From NCBI RefSeq assembly GCF_902499075.1, contig NZ_CABVPP010000007.1, forward strand, positions 120,071 to 184,070: DNA of 64,000 bases, read 5' to 3'. The translations under genes were made by a program, and so were the position numbers. The notes under the pieces are model-generated. The model did no database searches. It worked only from the letters and a program-made list of their open reading frames with translations, and had not been told where the DNA came from. Positions 47,315 to 55,879 of the stretch are shown in pieces. This DNA comes from Burkholderia pseudomultivorans. Lineage in GTDB: Bacteria > Pseudomonadota > Gammaproteobacteria > Burkholderiales > Burkholderiaceae. Within the stretch, counting starts at the first letter, position 1; the number at the start of each line of letters is the position of its first letter.

Positions 47315-47334
47315 GTTACATTGAGTGATGTAAC
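47315..47334. promoter_or_regulatory. Perfect 20-base operator-like palindrome upstream of the SDR
   Basis: GTTACAT-TGAGTG-ATGTAAC has perfect 7-base arms with a 6-base spacer, a format common for TetR-family operators. It is centred 67 bases upstream of the SDR start in the only AT-rich part of that gap. No TetR-type gene is adjacent. Confidence 0.7.
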
Positions 47335-47437
47335 AATAATGGGCGCCGGCCGGGCAGACAAGCGGGGAATTAGACCGGCAATTCCAGGCCGGCGCGCATC
47401 GTATCGCGCTGCCGGGCCCGAATCGGGTCGCTGAAGC

Positions 47438-47728
47438 TTACTTGCCGCCGGACAGGCCGAGCACTTCGGCGGCGGAGATCATGGCTGCCGCATTCGCGGG
47501 GGCCGGGCGTTCGGCAGGACGGAACACTTCGTCGCCGCGGTGGATGACCTGACGCGACAGCGCGCAGGTGCCGGTACGCTGCGCGAAGCGGCGGCGCCAG
47601 CGCTGTTCGCCGTAGTGGCAGCGGCCGGGTTCGACCCAGCGGACGACGAGCAGCGTATCGGACTGTTCGAGGATTTCGACGTGGACGTCGGCGGGATCGA
47701 GCGCAGGCAGAGATTTGGAAGCCTTCAT
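47438..47728 (-). CDS. DUF3331-type small protein
   Basis: A 96-residue protein of the Burkholderia-typical DUF3331 group, with the core LVVRWVEPGRCHYGEQRWRR and CALSRQVIHRGDEVFRP. Cysteines and histidines (C57, H59, C75, H81 region) hint at metal binding. The function is unknown. GGAAA precedes the ATG at 47728; an ATG 51 bases further out lacks a site. AT-rich DNA upstream (47780-47930) probably holds its promoter. Confidence 0.78.
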   Translation of the reverse strand: MKASKSLPALDPADVHVEILEQSDTLLVVRWVEPGRCHYGEQRWRRRFAQRTGTCALSRQVIHRGDEVFRPAERPAPANAAAMISAAEVLGLSGGK

Positions 47729-47924
47729 TTTGCCGTTTCCTAAAGCTCGTGCGGTTTCCGCCCCCGCAGTGGATGTCACTGCGCGATGGCGATTCCGTTA
47801 GGGGTTTCCATGAGTGGTGCGCTAAATGTAAGCGTCTGTGACCGGAAAAAACATCCTGTCTGGCTCAAATTACCTTTTGCCGAATCAGAAACAATCCACG
47901 CTTATTTTCTTGGAAAGCACAGAC

Positions 47925-47954
47925 AAAAATGCCCCGGACGCGTACGTCCGGGGC
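47925..47954 (-). terminator. Isolated minus-strand terminator
   Basis: GCCCCGGACG and CGTCCGGGGC form a perfect 10-base stem with a CGTA tetraloop. On the minus strand it is followed by ATTTTTG. No recognisable minus-strand gene lies just upstream of it (towards higher coordinates), so the transcript it ends is unidentified. Confidence 0.7.
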
Positions 47955-48540
47955 GGCAAAGCGGGCCGCGCAGCCATGTCTGCTCGCTCAGTCACGGGGC
48001 ACGCCGCGGGGGACGGAGATGCCCGCAGGGATCGGCAGCGGGCGGGGAGGCGACGTACCGGAGCGCAGTCCACCGCGTCATGATCGCGCGCGCATCCCGT
48101 TGAAACCCTGACGCGAAGATGACTTTTCTGTCAGTTTTGCGCGGATCGGCGTGTCGGGCGTAGCCGGAAACCGGCTGAAAGGCCCGCCGGTATTGGCTCG
48201 GCCGGATGCGCGGACGATCGGTGGGCGTTGCGAAAGCGGCGTGCGCGAGATGACGCGCAAACGCGTGGTCGTCCGGTAGGATTCCGGCAGGCAGCAGAAG
48301 GAATCGATCCGCGGCGGGCTGATGGCCGGCGCAATCAAGCCGCAACCGGTCGGGATCGTCGACGGGATGGGCGAGGCGGCCTCGAGGGCGAGCGACGGCG
48401 AAAGCTGTCGTCGATACCGGTTTTTGCCAGTCCGACGAGATCGAGACCGGCGACTCGAAGATGGCGGCCTCGCGGTACGACCGACCGCGCCGTGGCGGCA
48501 CCGCGGCGGCGCTGCACGCACGATCAGGGACGAGGACACC
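47955..48540. other. Stretch without a convincing gene, upstream of the amidohydrolase
   Basis: The full gap from the DUF3331 gene to the amidohydrolase is 812 bases. Several arginine-rich open frames occur on both strands here, but none has a ribosome site, a signal peptide or a family pattern. It could hold a decayed gene or a small RNA ended by the terminator at 47925. I see nothing else. Confidence 0.4.
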
Positions 48541-49413
48541 ATGGGCGCAGTGCGTATCGACTCCCATCAGCACTTCTGGCGCTACCGCGCGAGCGACTAT
48601 CCGTGGATCGGCCCGAACATGCGCGTGCTGGCTCGCGACTACCTGCCCGATGCGCTGTGGCCGCAGATGCACGCGCAGGCGCTCGGCGCATCGATCGCGG
48701 TGCAGGCGCGCGCGGGGCGCGACGAGACGGCGTTCCTGCTCGATCTCGCGCGCGACGACGCGCGTATCGCGGCGGTGGTCGGCTGGGAGGATCTCCGTTC
48801 GCCGCAACTCGGCGACCATGTCGCCGAATGGTGCAGCCCGAAGCTGCGCGGCTTTCGTCATCAACTACAGGACGAAGCCGACGTGGGTGCGTTCGTCGCG
48901 GATCCCGATTTCAATCGCGGCATCGCGTGGCTGCAGGCGAACGGCTATGTGTACGACGTGCTCGTGTTCGAACGCCAGTTGGCGGACCTGCGCGATTTCT
49001 GCGCGCGGCACGATGCGCATTGGCTCGTGCTCGATCATCTCGGCAAGCCCGCGCTCGCCGAATTCGCGCATGACGCCGGCGCGCATGCACGCTGGTGCAC
49101 GGCGCTGCGCGAACTGGCTGCGCTGCCGCATGCGATGTGCAAGCTGTCGGGGCTCGTGACCGAGGCGGACTGGAAGCGCGGACTGCGCGCGCAGGATATC
49201 CGGCACCTCGAGCAATGTCTCGACACCGCGCTCGACGCGTTCGGCCCGCAGCGGCTGATGTTCGGATCGGACTGGCCGGTCTGCCTGCTCGCGGCCTCGT
49301 ACGACGAAGTCGCGTCGCTCGTCGAGCGCTGGGCGGAGGCGCGCCTGTCGGCGGCGGAGCGCAACGCGCTGTGGGGTGGGACGGCCGCGCGGTGCTATGG
49401 CGTGCCGGTGTGA
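48541..49413 (+). CDS. Amidohydrolase-family lactonase (fuconolactonase-like)
   Basis: A 290-residue TIM-barrel amidohydrolase (Amidohydro_2). The metal motif is IDSHQHFW (H9, H11), with further positions at GFRHQL and VLDHLGKP, and the late aspartate motif is GSDWPV. This is the L-fucono-/L-rhamnono-lactonase-like group. The ATG at 48541 has AGGACGAGGA upstream. The longer in-frame extension to 48322 lacks similarity to anything. No sugar dehydrogenase or dehydratase partner is adjacent, so the substrate lactone is unknown. Confidence 0.85.
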   Translation: MGAVRIDSHQHFWRYRASDYPWIGPNMRVLARDYLPDALWPQMHAQALGASIAVQARAGRDETAFLLDLARDDARIAAVVGWEDLRSPQLGDHVAEWCSPKLRGFRHQLQDEADVGAFVADPDFNRGIAWLQANGYVYDVLVFERQLADLRDFCARHDAHWLVLDHLGKPALAEFAHDAGAHARWCTALRELAALPHAMCKLSGLVTEADWKRGLRAQDIRHLEQCLDTALDAFGPQRLMFGSDWPVCLLAASYDEVASLVERWAEARLSAAERNALWGGTAARCYGVPV

Positions 49414-49510
49414 ACGCGGGGGAGGCGTCCCACCATGTAACGCATCAGCCATGCGCCGCCCGCGCACTTCGGAGAGGCGGCGGAAGCACGGCAAGCCGGC
49501 GCCCCGTCGG

Positions 49511-49516
49511 TATAAT
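49511..49516 (+). promoter_or_regulatory. Consensus -10 element for a leaderless toxin-antitoxin-like transcript
   Basis: A perfect TATAAT ends 8 bases before the ATG at 49525. Transcription would start at about 49523, leaving essentially no 5' leader, and no Shine-Dalgarno sequence is present. The -35 region is poor. Confidence 0.7.
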
Positions 49517-49524
49517 CAACCGCT

Positions 49525-50673
49525 ATGGAGCGCATACAGTCGATCAACCCCGAGCGAATAACTTGGTGCTGTGCCGATCACGGCACAACGCCAGGCGAAC
49601 TCGCGTCTGCGGTCGGCATTTCGCAGACGACGATGGATCGCGTGATGGCGGGTGAGGGAGGCTTGACGTTTCCTCAACTCAGCAAGGTAGCGAGCTTCTT
49701 CGGCCGGGGAGCGCTTTTCTTTCTGGAGCCGGGACCGGTCGATGAAGCCGAGGTACATACCCCGGCTTTCCGGACCTTGGCGAACCAAAAACCGGAGTTG
49801 ACCGCGAGACTGAAGATGCTCATAGAGCGTGTCGAGAGACAACGCGAGATATATCTGAGCCTTCGCGAAGACCTTGACGACGCAAACTTGCCTCGATTTG
49901 AGGCGCCGGATATCCCGCGCGACGACCCCGCTGAAGCAGCGAGAATTGCGCGCCGGTGGCTTGGCCTTGGCGATGACAACACGTTTGACAGTTACAGGTC
50001 GGCGGTAGAAGCGCAAGGTTTGTTGGTATTCCGTAGCAACGGCTACAACGGAAAGTGGCAGATCGCCAAAGAGAGCCCAATCCTGGGCTTCAGCATCTAC
50101 AGTCCTGACTGTCCGGTCATCGTTGTAAAAAAGCAAACCCACGAAGCCCGGCAGTCCTTCACGCTGATGCACGAGCTGGGGCACCTGCTGTTGCACCGGG
50201 GCAGTTCGATCGACGATGAGCACGATATGCAGTCCCACCGAGGTAGCGAGCGGGACGCGAACGCGTTCGCTGGTCACTTGCTGGTACCCGCGGCGTTCCT
50301 TGCCAGGGTGGACGATCTGGCGCGTCCGCGACAAGTTGCCGAGTACGACGAGTGGCTGAGGCCACTGCGCCGACAGTGGGGCGTTAGCACAGAGGTCATA
50401 TTGCGCCGACTGCTTGATGCGGGCCGGCTGCCGCAGGAGCAATACGCTGCTTATCGACACTGGCGGGCTGCCCAGCCGGCGCCGGAGCAAGATACCGGGA
50501 GTCGGATGTACCGCCATCGAGAGCCCTCGCATATTTTTGGCGACAGATTCGTGCGGACGGTACTGGACGCGCTGGATGGGCGGTACATCACGTTGGCAAA
50601 GGCGAGCCGGTATCTCGATGGCCTGAAGATCAACGACCTGCACCAATTGGAACGTTTCTATGCAGGTGTTTGA
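49525..50673 (+). CDS. XRE-ImmA/IrrE domain protein
   Basis: A 382-residue protein. An N-terminal XRE-like helix-turn-helix (residues 22-60, TPGELASAVGISQTTMDRVMAGEGGLTFPQLSKVASFFG) joins an ImmA/IrrE metallopeptidase domain. The zinc motif is HELGH at residues 216-220, with a further ligand in SERDANAFA near 244. Such proteins cleave or regulate partner repressors. It overlaps the DUF4411 gene by 14 bases, a linkage known for toxin-antitoxin-like pairs, where this protein would be the regulator/antitoxin. Codon use is visibly less GC-biased than its neighbours, suggesting horizontal acquisition. It appears to be translated from a leaderless mRNA. Confidence 0.88.
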   Translation: MERIQSINPERITWCCADHGTTPGELASAVGISQTTMDRVMAGEGGLTFPQLSKVASFFGRGALFFLEPGPVDEAEVHTPAFRTLANQKPELTARLKMLIERVERQREIYLSLREDLDDANLPRFEAPDIPRDDPAEAARIARRWLGLGDDNTFDSYRSAVEAQGLLVFRSNGYNGKWQIAKESPILGFSIYSPDCPVIVVKKQTHEARQSFTLMHELGHLLLHRGSSIDDEHDMQSHRGSERDANAFAGHLLVPAAFLARVDDLARPRQVAEYDEWLRPLRRQWGVSTEVILRRLLDAGRLPQEQYAAYRHWRAAQPAPEQDTGSRMYRHREPSHIFGDRFVRTVLDALDGRYITLAKASRYLDGLKINDLHQLERFYAGV

Positions 50674-51142
50674 CGCCTCTTCGATGATCTACGCCTGGGA
50701 TAACTATCCCGCGAATCAATTTCCGGGACTCTGGACATGGATGGCGGCTGAGATCAATGCACGGAGGCTAATGATGTCTATCGTCGCTTACGGAGAGGTA
50801 TGCGCAGGGACCCCGGACTGCGGCGATTGGCTTGTGACGGCTGGTCTTGAGCCATTGGAGGTCACCAACGGGATTGCGCAGGACGCCGTGCGTATCAAGG
50901 GACTACTTGGAATTGTCGGCGACAACTATCACCCGAAGGGCGTCGGCGAGAACGATTTGCTCATCATTGCCACAGCACGGGCGCACGGGAGAGAGCTGGT
51001 ATCAAATGAGGCTCAACAAAACAATCCACCGGACGTGAACTCGAAACGAAAGATACCGTCCGTTTGTTCCATGCGTGAGGTTGGTGTTCCTTGCATCGAC
51101 TTCGTTCAATACATACGTCGATCAGAGGCAGTCTTCGGCTGA
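50660..51142 (+). CDS. DUF4411 family protein, PIN-like putative toxin
   Basis: A 160-residue protein with the DUF4411 pattern. It starts MQVFDASSMIYAWDNYP and carries acidic residues expected for a PIN-type nuclease site: D5, E46 (AYGEVCAG) and D99 (GENDLLIIATA). PIN nucleases cleave RNA with Mg2+. The start lies inside the end of the ImmA/IrrE gene, so translation is coupled. Base composition shares the lower GC of its partner. The nuclease role is inferred from family resemblance, not shown. Confidence 0.85.
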   Translation: MQVFDASSMIYAWDNYPANQFPGLWTWMAAEINARRLMMSIVAYGEVCAGTPDCGDWLVTAGLEPLEVTNGIAQDAVRIKGLLGIVGDNYHPKGVGENDLLIIATARAHGRELVSNEAQQNNPPDVNSKRKIPSVCSMREVGVPCIDFVQYIRRSEAVFG

Positions 51143-51205
51143 ATATTGCCGGGCGCGGGAAGGTGGGCTGCCGCGTCGCCTCCCCGGCATGGCTCAGCAT
51201 CATGC

Positions 51206-52447
51206 TCAGAACCGATCCGCGCGATAGGGCGCCGGATCGGTAAACGGCGTCTCGCCCGTGATCATCTCGGCCAGCAGGCGGCCCGTAACGGGGCCGAGCG
51301 TCAGCCCGTGATGGTTGTGCCCGAACGCGAACCACAGCCCGCGATGCGCGGGCGCGGGGCCGATCACCGGACGCATGTCGGGCGTGCACGGCCGGAAGCC
51401 GAGCCAGGGCTGCGGATCGAGCCGCTCGCCGAAACCGAATACCGGTCGCGCGATGCGTTCCGCGCGTTCGAGCTGCACGCCGGTCGGCGGCACGCGGCGC
51501 CGCGCGATCTCGACGCCGGTCGTCAGCCGCAGCCCGCGCCGCATCGGCGCGATCACGTAACCGTATTCGCGATCGACGATCGGCGCCGACGGCACGCCGC
51601 GCGCGGACGGCGCGTAGTGCATGTGATAACCGCGCTTCTCGCGCAGCGGAATGCGATAGCCGAACTTGCCGAACACCGTGTCCGACCACGGCCCGAGCGC
51701 GACGACGACCGACGGCGCGGCGGCCGTGCCGTCGCGCGTCCTGACCTGCCAGCCGGGCGACAGCGCCTCGAGGGTCGCGGCGTCGCCGTCGAGCAGCATG
51801 CCGCCGCCCTGTTCGAACAGTCGTGCATACGCTTTGACGAGCGCGGCCGGATCGACGACGCTTTTCGGATCGCGCCAGTGCAGCGCGCCGCAGAAGCCCG
51901 GCGCGAGGCTCGGCTCCTGCGCGAGCAGCGCCGCCGCGTCGAGCGGTGTGATGCCGAGCCCGTGGCGGCGCGCGGTGAGCTGCGCATCGGCGACGCCGCG
52001 CTCGAACGCGGCCGGCGTGCGGAACGCTTCCATCCAGCCGCTCGCGCGCACGAGTTCGCCGGCGCCGGCACGTGCGATCAGCGCGTCGTGCTCGACGATG
52101 CAGCGCTCGATCAGTGGCAGCATGTCGCGCGCGGCTGCCGCGTGGCGCTGCGGCGCGGACTCCCACCAGAAGCGCGCGAGCCATGGCGCGAACGCGGGCA
52201 GCGACGCACTGTGCCAGTACAGATCGGTCGAGCGGTTCAGCGCGTAGCGCATCAGCGTGAACGGGCTGCGCGGGAACGGATACGGCTCGACCGACGAGCG
52301 CTCGATCAGCCCCGCGTTGCCGAAGCTCGTGCCTTCGCCGGGGGCGTTGCGATCGACGAGCGCGACCTTGCGGCCGCGATCCTGAAGGTGCAGCGCGACG
52401 GACACGCCGACAATGCCCGCGCCGAGAACGATGACGTCGAAATCCAT
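51206..52447 (-). CDS. FAD-dependent D-amino-acid dehydrogenase-like oxidoreductase
   Basis: A 413-residue DAO-family flavoprotein. The FAD motif is VIVLGAGIVGVSVALHLQDRG at the N-terminus, and the DadA-like second patch is GTSFGNAGLIERSSVEPYPFP. The C-terminal FAD contact is WFAFGHNHHGLTLGPVTGRLLAEM. It deaminates or dehydrogenates D-amino or cyclic amino acids, passing electrons to quinone. The adjacent genes do not fix the substrate; relatives act on D-hydroxyproline or D-amino acids. It begins at 52447 with weak GGTGG upstream. It is convergent with the DUF4411 gene. Confidence 0.87.
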   Translation of the reverse strand: MDFDVIVLGAGIVGVSVALHLQDRGRKVALVDRNAPGEGTSFGNAGLIERSSVEPYPFPRSPFTLMRYALNRSTDLYWHSASLPAFAPWLARFWWESAPQRHAAAARDMLPLIERCIVEHDALIARAGAGELVRASGWMEAFRTPAAFERGVADAQLTARRHGLGITPLDAAALLAQEPSLAPGFCGALHWRDPKSVVDPAALVKAYARLFEQGGGMLLDGDAATLEALSPGWQVRTRDGTAAAPSVVVALGPWSDTVFGKFGYRIPLREKRGYHMHYAPSARGVPSAPIVDREYGYVIAPMRRGLRLTTGVEIARRRVPPTGVQLERAERIARPVFGFGERLDPQPWLGFRPCTPDMRPVIGPAPAHRGLWFAFGHNHHGLTLGPVTGRLLAEMITGETPFTDPAPYRADRF

Positions 52448-53105
52448 GGATCGTGGTGGTGAATGGCGGTTGGCGGGCCGGCGCGTGCTGCGCCGCCCTT
52501 TGTTCGTGAGCCTTTGAGTTGCAAGCATACCCGCGACCGGGCGGCTCGGGGGGATGTGCGTCTTGCCGGGTTCTAGGCCATGGCGCGCCGGAGAACATGC
52601 GGGGGTAAAAGGGTTTGGCGCACGACGAAAACAATGCGCCAAATTCGAGATAGTCCGATATCTGTTGTAAATGCGCGACATGCATGAAGTGCGGACTCGT
52701 CTTATTCGAAACGTCGAGACGACGAATAAGAAAAGGCGATATGTCAATCTAATAAAATTCGATCGATCGTGGTGCCGGATTCGAGTTATCTCTATTTGTG
52801 TTGTGAATCCATCCTGCGAATCATTGAGATACGGTTTCAGGGATCGGGTGAGAAGATAGAGTTTCATTTGACCGATTGGCGACGCGATACAAGTACCGTG
52901 ATGGTAAAAAGGTTTCCAATCGTCAACTCCATCTCGTCGATGATGGAGGTCGAATGGCCGAGCGTCCCGCAAAATATAGGACGAGTACAAATTATCATTA
53001 CAAGGTGCTAAGTAGAAAACGATTTTATGTAATTCGCGCAAATGTATCTGTAAATGCATCGATGAATTAGGATGCGGCGAAGGTCAATCTTTACGCCGCT
53101 AACCA
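52448..53105. other. AT-rich leader of the two-partner secretion locus
   Basis: This is a 658-base non-coding gap. The part from about 52600 to 53100 is strikingly AT-rich for this genome, with short open frames of 60-80 codons that show no start signals or family features. It likely contains the promoter and regulatory elements of the transporter-haemagglutinin genes and may be bound by H-NS-like silencers. A large hairpin lies at 52700-52731. Confidence 0.55.
52700..52731. repeat. Nested hairpin in the AT-rich leader
   Basis: TCTTATTCG at 52700-52708 pairs perfectly with CGAATAAGA at 52723-52731. Inside the loop CGTC-GA-GACG forms a second stem. There is no T tract, so it is more likely an operator or leader RNA structure than a terminator. 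Confidence 0.6.
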
Positions 53106-54812
53106 ATGAAGCATCGAGAAACTTCGGCAGCGTTGATTTCGGCGTTGGCGAGCGTTTCAGCGTTGGCGCAAGGCATGAAACCGTCCGAAATGACGTCCGG
53201 CCCGCAAATCCAGCGCTTTCAACAGCAGCAGCTCGAAGCCGTCAAGGAACTGAATCCGGACCCGAACGTGCTGACGCCCACCGGTGATAAACCGGCGGAC
53301 GCCGGCATCGCGAGCCTGCCGCTCGACACGCCGTGCTTTCCGATCCAGGCGATCGCGCTGGAAGGCAATACGTCCGGTTGGCTCGCGCGTTTCCTTCAAC
53401 CGGTCGTGGGGCAATGCGTCGGCAGGACCGCGCTCAGGCGGATCCAGGATGCGGCCAATAACGCGCTGATCGAGCGCGGCTACGTGACGTCGCGCGTTCT
53501 GGTGCCGACGCAGTCGCTGCAAGCAGGCACGCTGACGCTGCATGTCGTGCCGGGGCGCATCGGCGACGTGCGTGCGGACGGACCCGCCATCGGCTGGCTG
53601 CGCGCGGCGCTGCCGACTTCGACCGGCGCGCTGTTGAACCAGCGCGACATCGATCAGGGGCTGGAGAACCTGCGCCGCCTGCAGTCGCAGTCCGATGCCG
53701 TCTTCGACATCGCGCCGGGCGCGCATCCGGGCGACTCGGACATCGTGCTGCACCCCGGCACCGGCAAGCGCTGGCATGCCGTCATCGGCGCGGACAACGC
53801 GGGCCTCGATTCGACCGGCAAGTACGAGCTGTCCGGCTCGGTCACGCTCGATTCGCCGCTCCATCTCTACGACCAGCTGCAAGTCGCGGGCACGACGAAC
53901 GCGAACTTCGGCGCGTCCGACCAGGGCAACCAGTCGGTGTCCGCCAACTACAGCGTGCCGATCGGCTACGCGATGCTGACGTTGAGCGCGAGCCGCTCGC
54001 GCTACAAGCAGACCGCCGCCGGCTTTGGAGAGCCGATCGAATACAGCGGCGTCCAGTCCTCGCTGCAGGCCGGCCTGTCCGGCGTGATCTACCGAAACGC
54101 ACATGCGCGGACGTCGCTGCACGGCAACCTGTTCCGCAAGATCAGCCGCAACGCGATCGACGGGATGGACGTGCCGGTCCAGCATCGCGACATCGTCGGC
54201 TACGAACTGGGCGCCGCGCATCGGCAATACATCGGCAACGTGGTACTCGACGGCTCGTTCGCGTGGCGCGCGTCGCTGCCGGGCTGGTCCAGCCATGCCG
54301 GCACGGTGGTAGGTGCGCCGGCGTTCGACGGCAAGACGCGGGTCGCGCTCGCGAGCCTCGGCGCGCAAGCGCCGTTCAGGATCGGCGGCCGCGCGTTCAC
54401 GTACCGGTTCGGCTGGAACATGCAGAACGCGCGCACGCCGTTGACGCCTTCGGATTACTTCACGATCGGCACGCGCTATGCGGTGCGCGGTTTCGATCAA
54501 CAACTGACGCTGGCCGCCGAGAGCGGCTGGGCGGTTTCCAACGAACTCGACTGGTATGTGCCGACGCGGGTCGGCACGCAGGCGCTGTACGCCGGCGTCG
54601 ATGCGGGACGCGTGTGCGGGCCGGCCGCGCAATACCTGCTCGGCGACACGCTCGTCGGCGCCGTCGTCGGCGTGCGCGGCAGTCTCGCGCCGAAACGCGT
54701 GGCCGGCGCGACGCCGAGCTACGACGTGTCGCTCGGCTGGCCACTGTCGAAGCCGCAAGGTTTCAGGACCGATTCGCCAACGCTGCTGTTTCAGGTCAGC
54801 ACGTTGTTCTGA
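53106..54812 (+). CDS. Two-partner secretion transporter (ShlB/FhaC/CdiB family)
   Basis: A 568-residue outer-membrane Omp85-superfamily protein that exports the haemagglutinin encoded downstream. It has a signal peptide (HRETSAALISALASVSALAQ). A POTRA domain starts at CFPIQAIALEGNTSG near residue 78. A 16-strand barrel follows with the hallmark VRGF motif at 460-463 and the C-terminal strand LLFQVSTLF ending in phenylalanine. The ATG at 53106 has only a weak ribosome site, and no better start preserves the signal peptide. It lies first in the operon, the order of fhaC/cdiB-first loci, and not the bcpAIOB order of other Burkholderia. Confidence 0.92.
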   Translation: MKHRETSAALISALASVSALAQGMKPSEMTSGPQIQRFQQQQLEAVKELNPDPNVLTPTGDKPADAGIASLPLDTPCFPIQAIALEGNTSGWLARFLQPVVGQCVGRTALRRIQDAANNALIERGYVTSRVLVPTQSLQAGTLTLHVVPGRIGDVRADGPAIGWLRAALPTSTGALLNQRDIDQGLENLRRLQSQSDAVFDIAPGAHPGDSDIVLHPGTGKRWHAVIGADNAGLDSTGKYELSGSVTLDSPLHLYDQLQVAGTTNANFGASDQGNQSVSANYSVPIGYAMLTLSASRSRYKQTAAGFGEPIEYSGVQSSLQAGLSGVIYRNAHARTSLHGNLFRKISRNAIDGMDVPVQHRDIVGYELGAAHRQYIGNVVLDGSFAWRASLPGWSSHAGTVVGAPAFDGKTRVALASLGAQAPFRIGGRAFTYRFGWNMQNARTPLTPSDYFTIGTRYAVRGFDQQLTLAAESGWAVSNELDWYVPTRVGTQALYAGVDAGRVCGPAAQYLLGDTLVGAVVGVRGSLAPKRVAGATPSYDVSLGWPLSKPQGFRTDSPTLLFQVSTLF

Positions 54813-54892
54813 GCGTAGTGGGGGTGAACCGGACGAGGTCGGGGATCTCGATCCGGCGTTGTATCGATCGTCAACCAGAAGAAGGAGAAACC

Positions 54893-55804
54893 ATGCAGCA
54901 CGCAGGTGAGAAGCATCGCATTGTGCAGGTCGCGGCAGCGACGTTCGCGGTGGCGGCCGCGCTGGGGTTGAGCGCGTGTGGCGGCGGTGACGACGGCGGC
55001 AGCCCGGCCGCGTCGATCGACGCATCGGCGGGCGGAGCGACGTCGGGCGGAGCGACGTCGGGCGGCGCGTCGTCGTCTTCGTCGTCGATTCGCGTCGAAG
55101 GCGAGTCGCACGCGCTGTCGAGCAGTTTCGCGGAGGTGAATGTGTTGACCCCGCCCGTCTCGTGGAACGCAGACGGATCGTTCCCGAGCGGCTCGCTGGT
55201 GCTGTCGGCCAGGAGCGTCGACGCGTCGTTGCTCAAATCGCAGGCGCCGGGCGCGTATACGGTGCTGCCGCGAAGCAAGGACACGCTGAGTCTGTCGACC
55301 GGCACCGTGACCGACATCGCCGGCAACGGCGATTTTGCGATCGGCCGCTGGACGGCGGGCAGCGACTCCGCCGGCCATTCCTACAACGCCAACCAGGGGC
55401 AGACCTGGGCGGTCGGCGCGCCGGTGACGGTCGGCCTGACCGATCAGTCGCGGCTGAACTGCTCGCTGGTCGCCGCAACGCGGCCGACGTCGACCGACGG
55501 CAATACCGCGCCCGGCTCGCTGGGCACCGCGACCGCCGTCGTGACCAGTCAGACCGACGCGTTCGGTCAGCGCTACGCGAGCGCGGCGTTGACGCTGCAG
55601 TACTCGATCGGCACCGACAAGGCGCAGATCTTCAGCGGCAACAGCCGGGTGGGCGCGATGTTGACGTCGTCCGGGACGCGCTCGTCGCTCTACTCGTCGT
55701 TCGTGGGCCCGAACGCAGCGACGCCGTATCTCGTCGTGTCGTATGGCGTCTACGCGCCGACGGCGGGCGGCATCAACGGCCTCGCGATGCTGAGCTGCAA
55801 ATAA
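54893..55804 (+). CDS. Putative lipoprotein between transporter and haemagglutinin genes
   Basis: A 303-residue protein with a lipoprotein signal: hydrophobic AAATFAVAAALGLSAC and acylated cysteine C29 followed by GGGDDGG, a +2 glycine compatible with outer-membrane sorting. A flexible Gly/Ser/Ala linker with repeated SGGAT units covers residues about 40-66. The rest is a beta-rich domain I do not recognise. GAAGGAG precedes the ATG, so translation should be strong. Placement inside a two-partner secretion operon suggests a role in export, surface retention or folding of the haemagglutinin, by analogy only. Confidence 0.78.
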   Translation: MQHAGEKHRIVQVAAATFAVAAALGLSACGGGDDGGSPAASIDASAGGATSGGATSGGASSSSSSIRVEGESHALSSSFAEVNVLTPPVSWNADGSFPSGSLVLSARSVDASLLKSQAPGAYTVLPRSKDTLSLSTGTVTDIAGNGDFAIGRWTAGSDSAGHSYNANQGQTWAVGAPVTVGLTDQSRLNCSLVAATRPTSTDGNTAPGSLGTATAVVTSQTDAFGQRYASAALTLQYSIGTDKAQIFSGNSRVGAMLTSSGTRSSLYSSFVGPNAATPYLVVSYGVYAPTAGGINGLAMLSCK

Positions 55805-55812
55805 CGCGTGAC

Positions 55813-55855
55813 TGCGACCGGCGGCATCGACGCGCGTGCGATGCCGCCGGTCGCA
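55813..55855 (+). promoter_or_regulatory. 17-base perfect intercistronic stem-loop
   Basis: TGCGACCGGCGGCATCG at 55813-55829 pairs perfectly with 55839-55855 around a 9-base loop. It lies 8 bases after the lipoprotein stop and 25 bases before the haemagglutinin start. No T tract follows. It may attenuate readthrough or stabilise the upstream mRNA end. Confidence 0.75.
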
Positions 55856-55879
55856 CGACTCTTCAGGAAGACCTCGAAC

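Noticed and set aside
48228-49073. Plus-strand frame overlapping the amidohydrolase
   Set aside because: The amidohydrolase frame carries the HXH and GSDWPV motifs. The other frame is arginine-rich noise.
52671-53070. Small plus-strand frames in the AT-rich leader
   Set aside because: They overlap each other in different frames and lack start signals; low GC alone gives such frames there.
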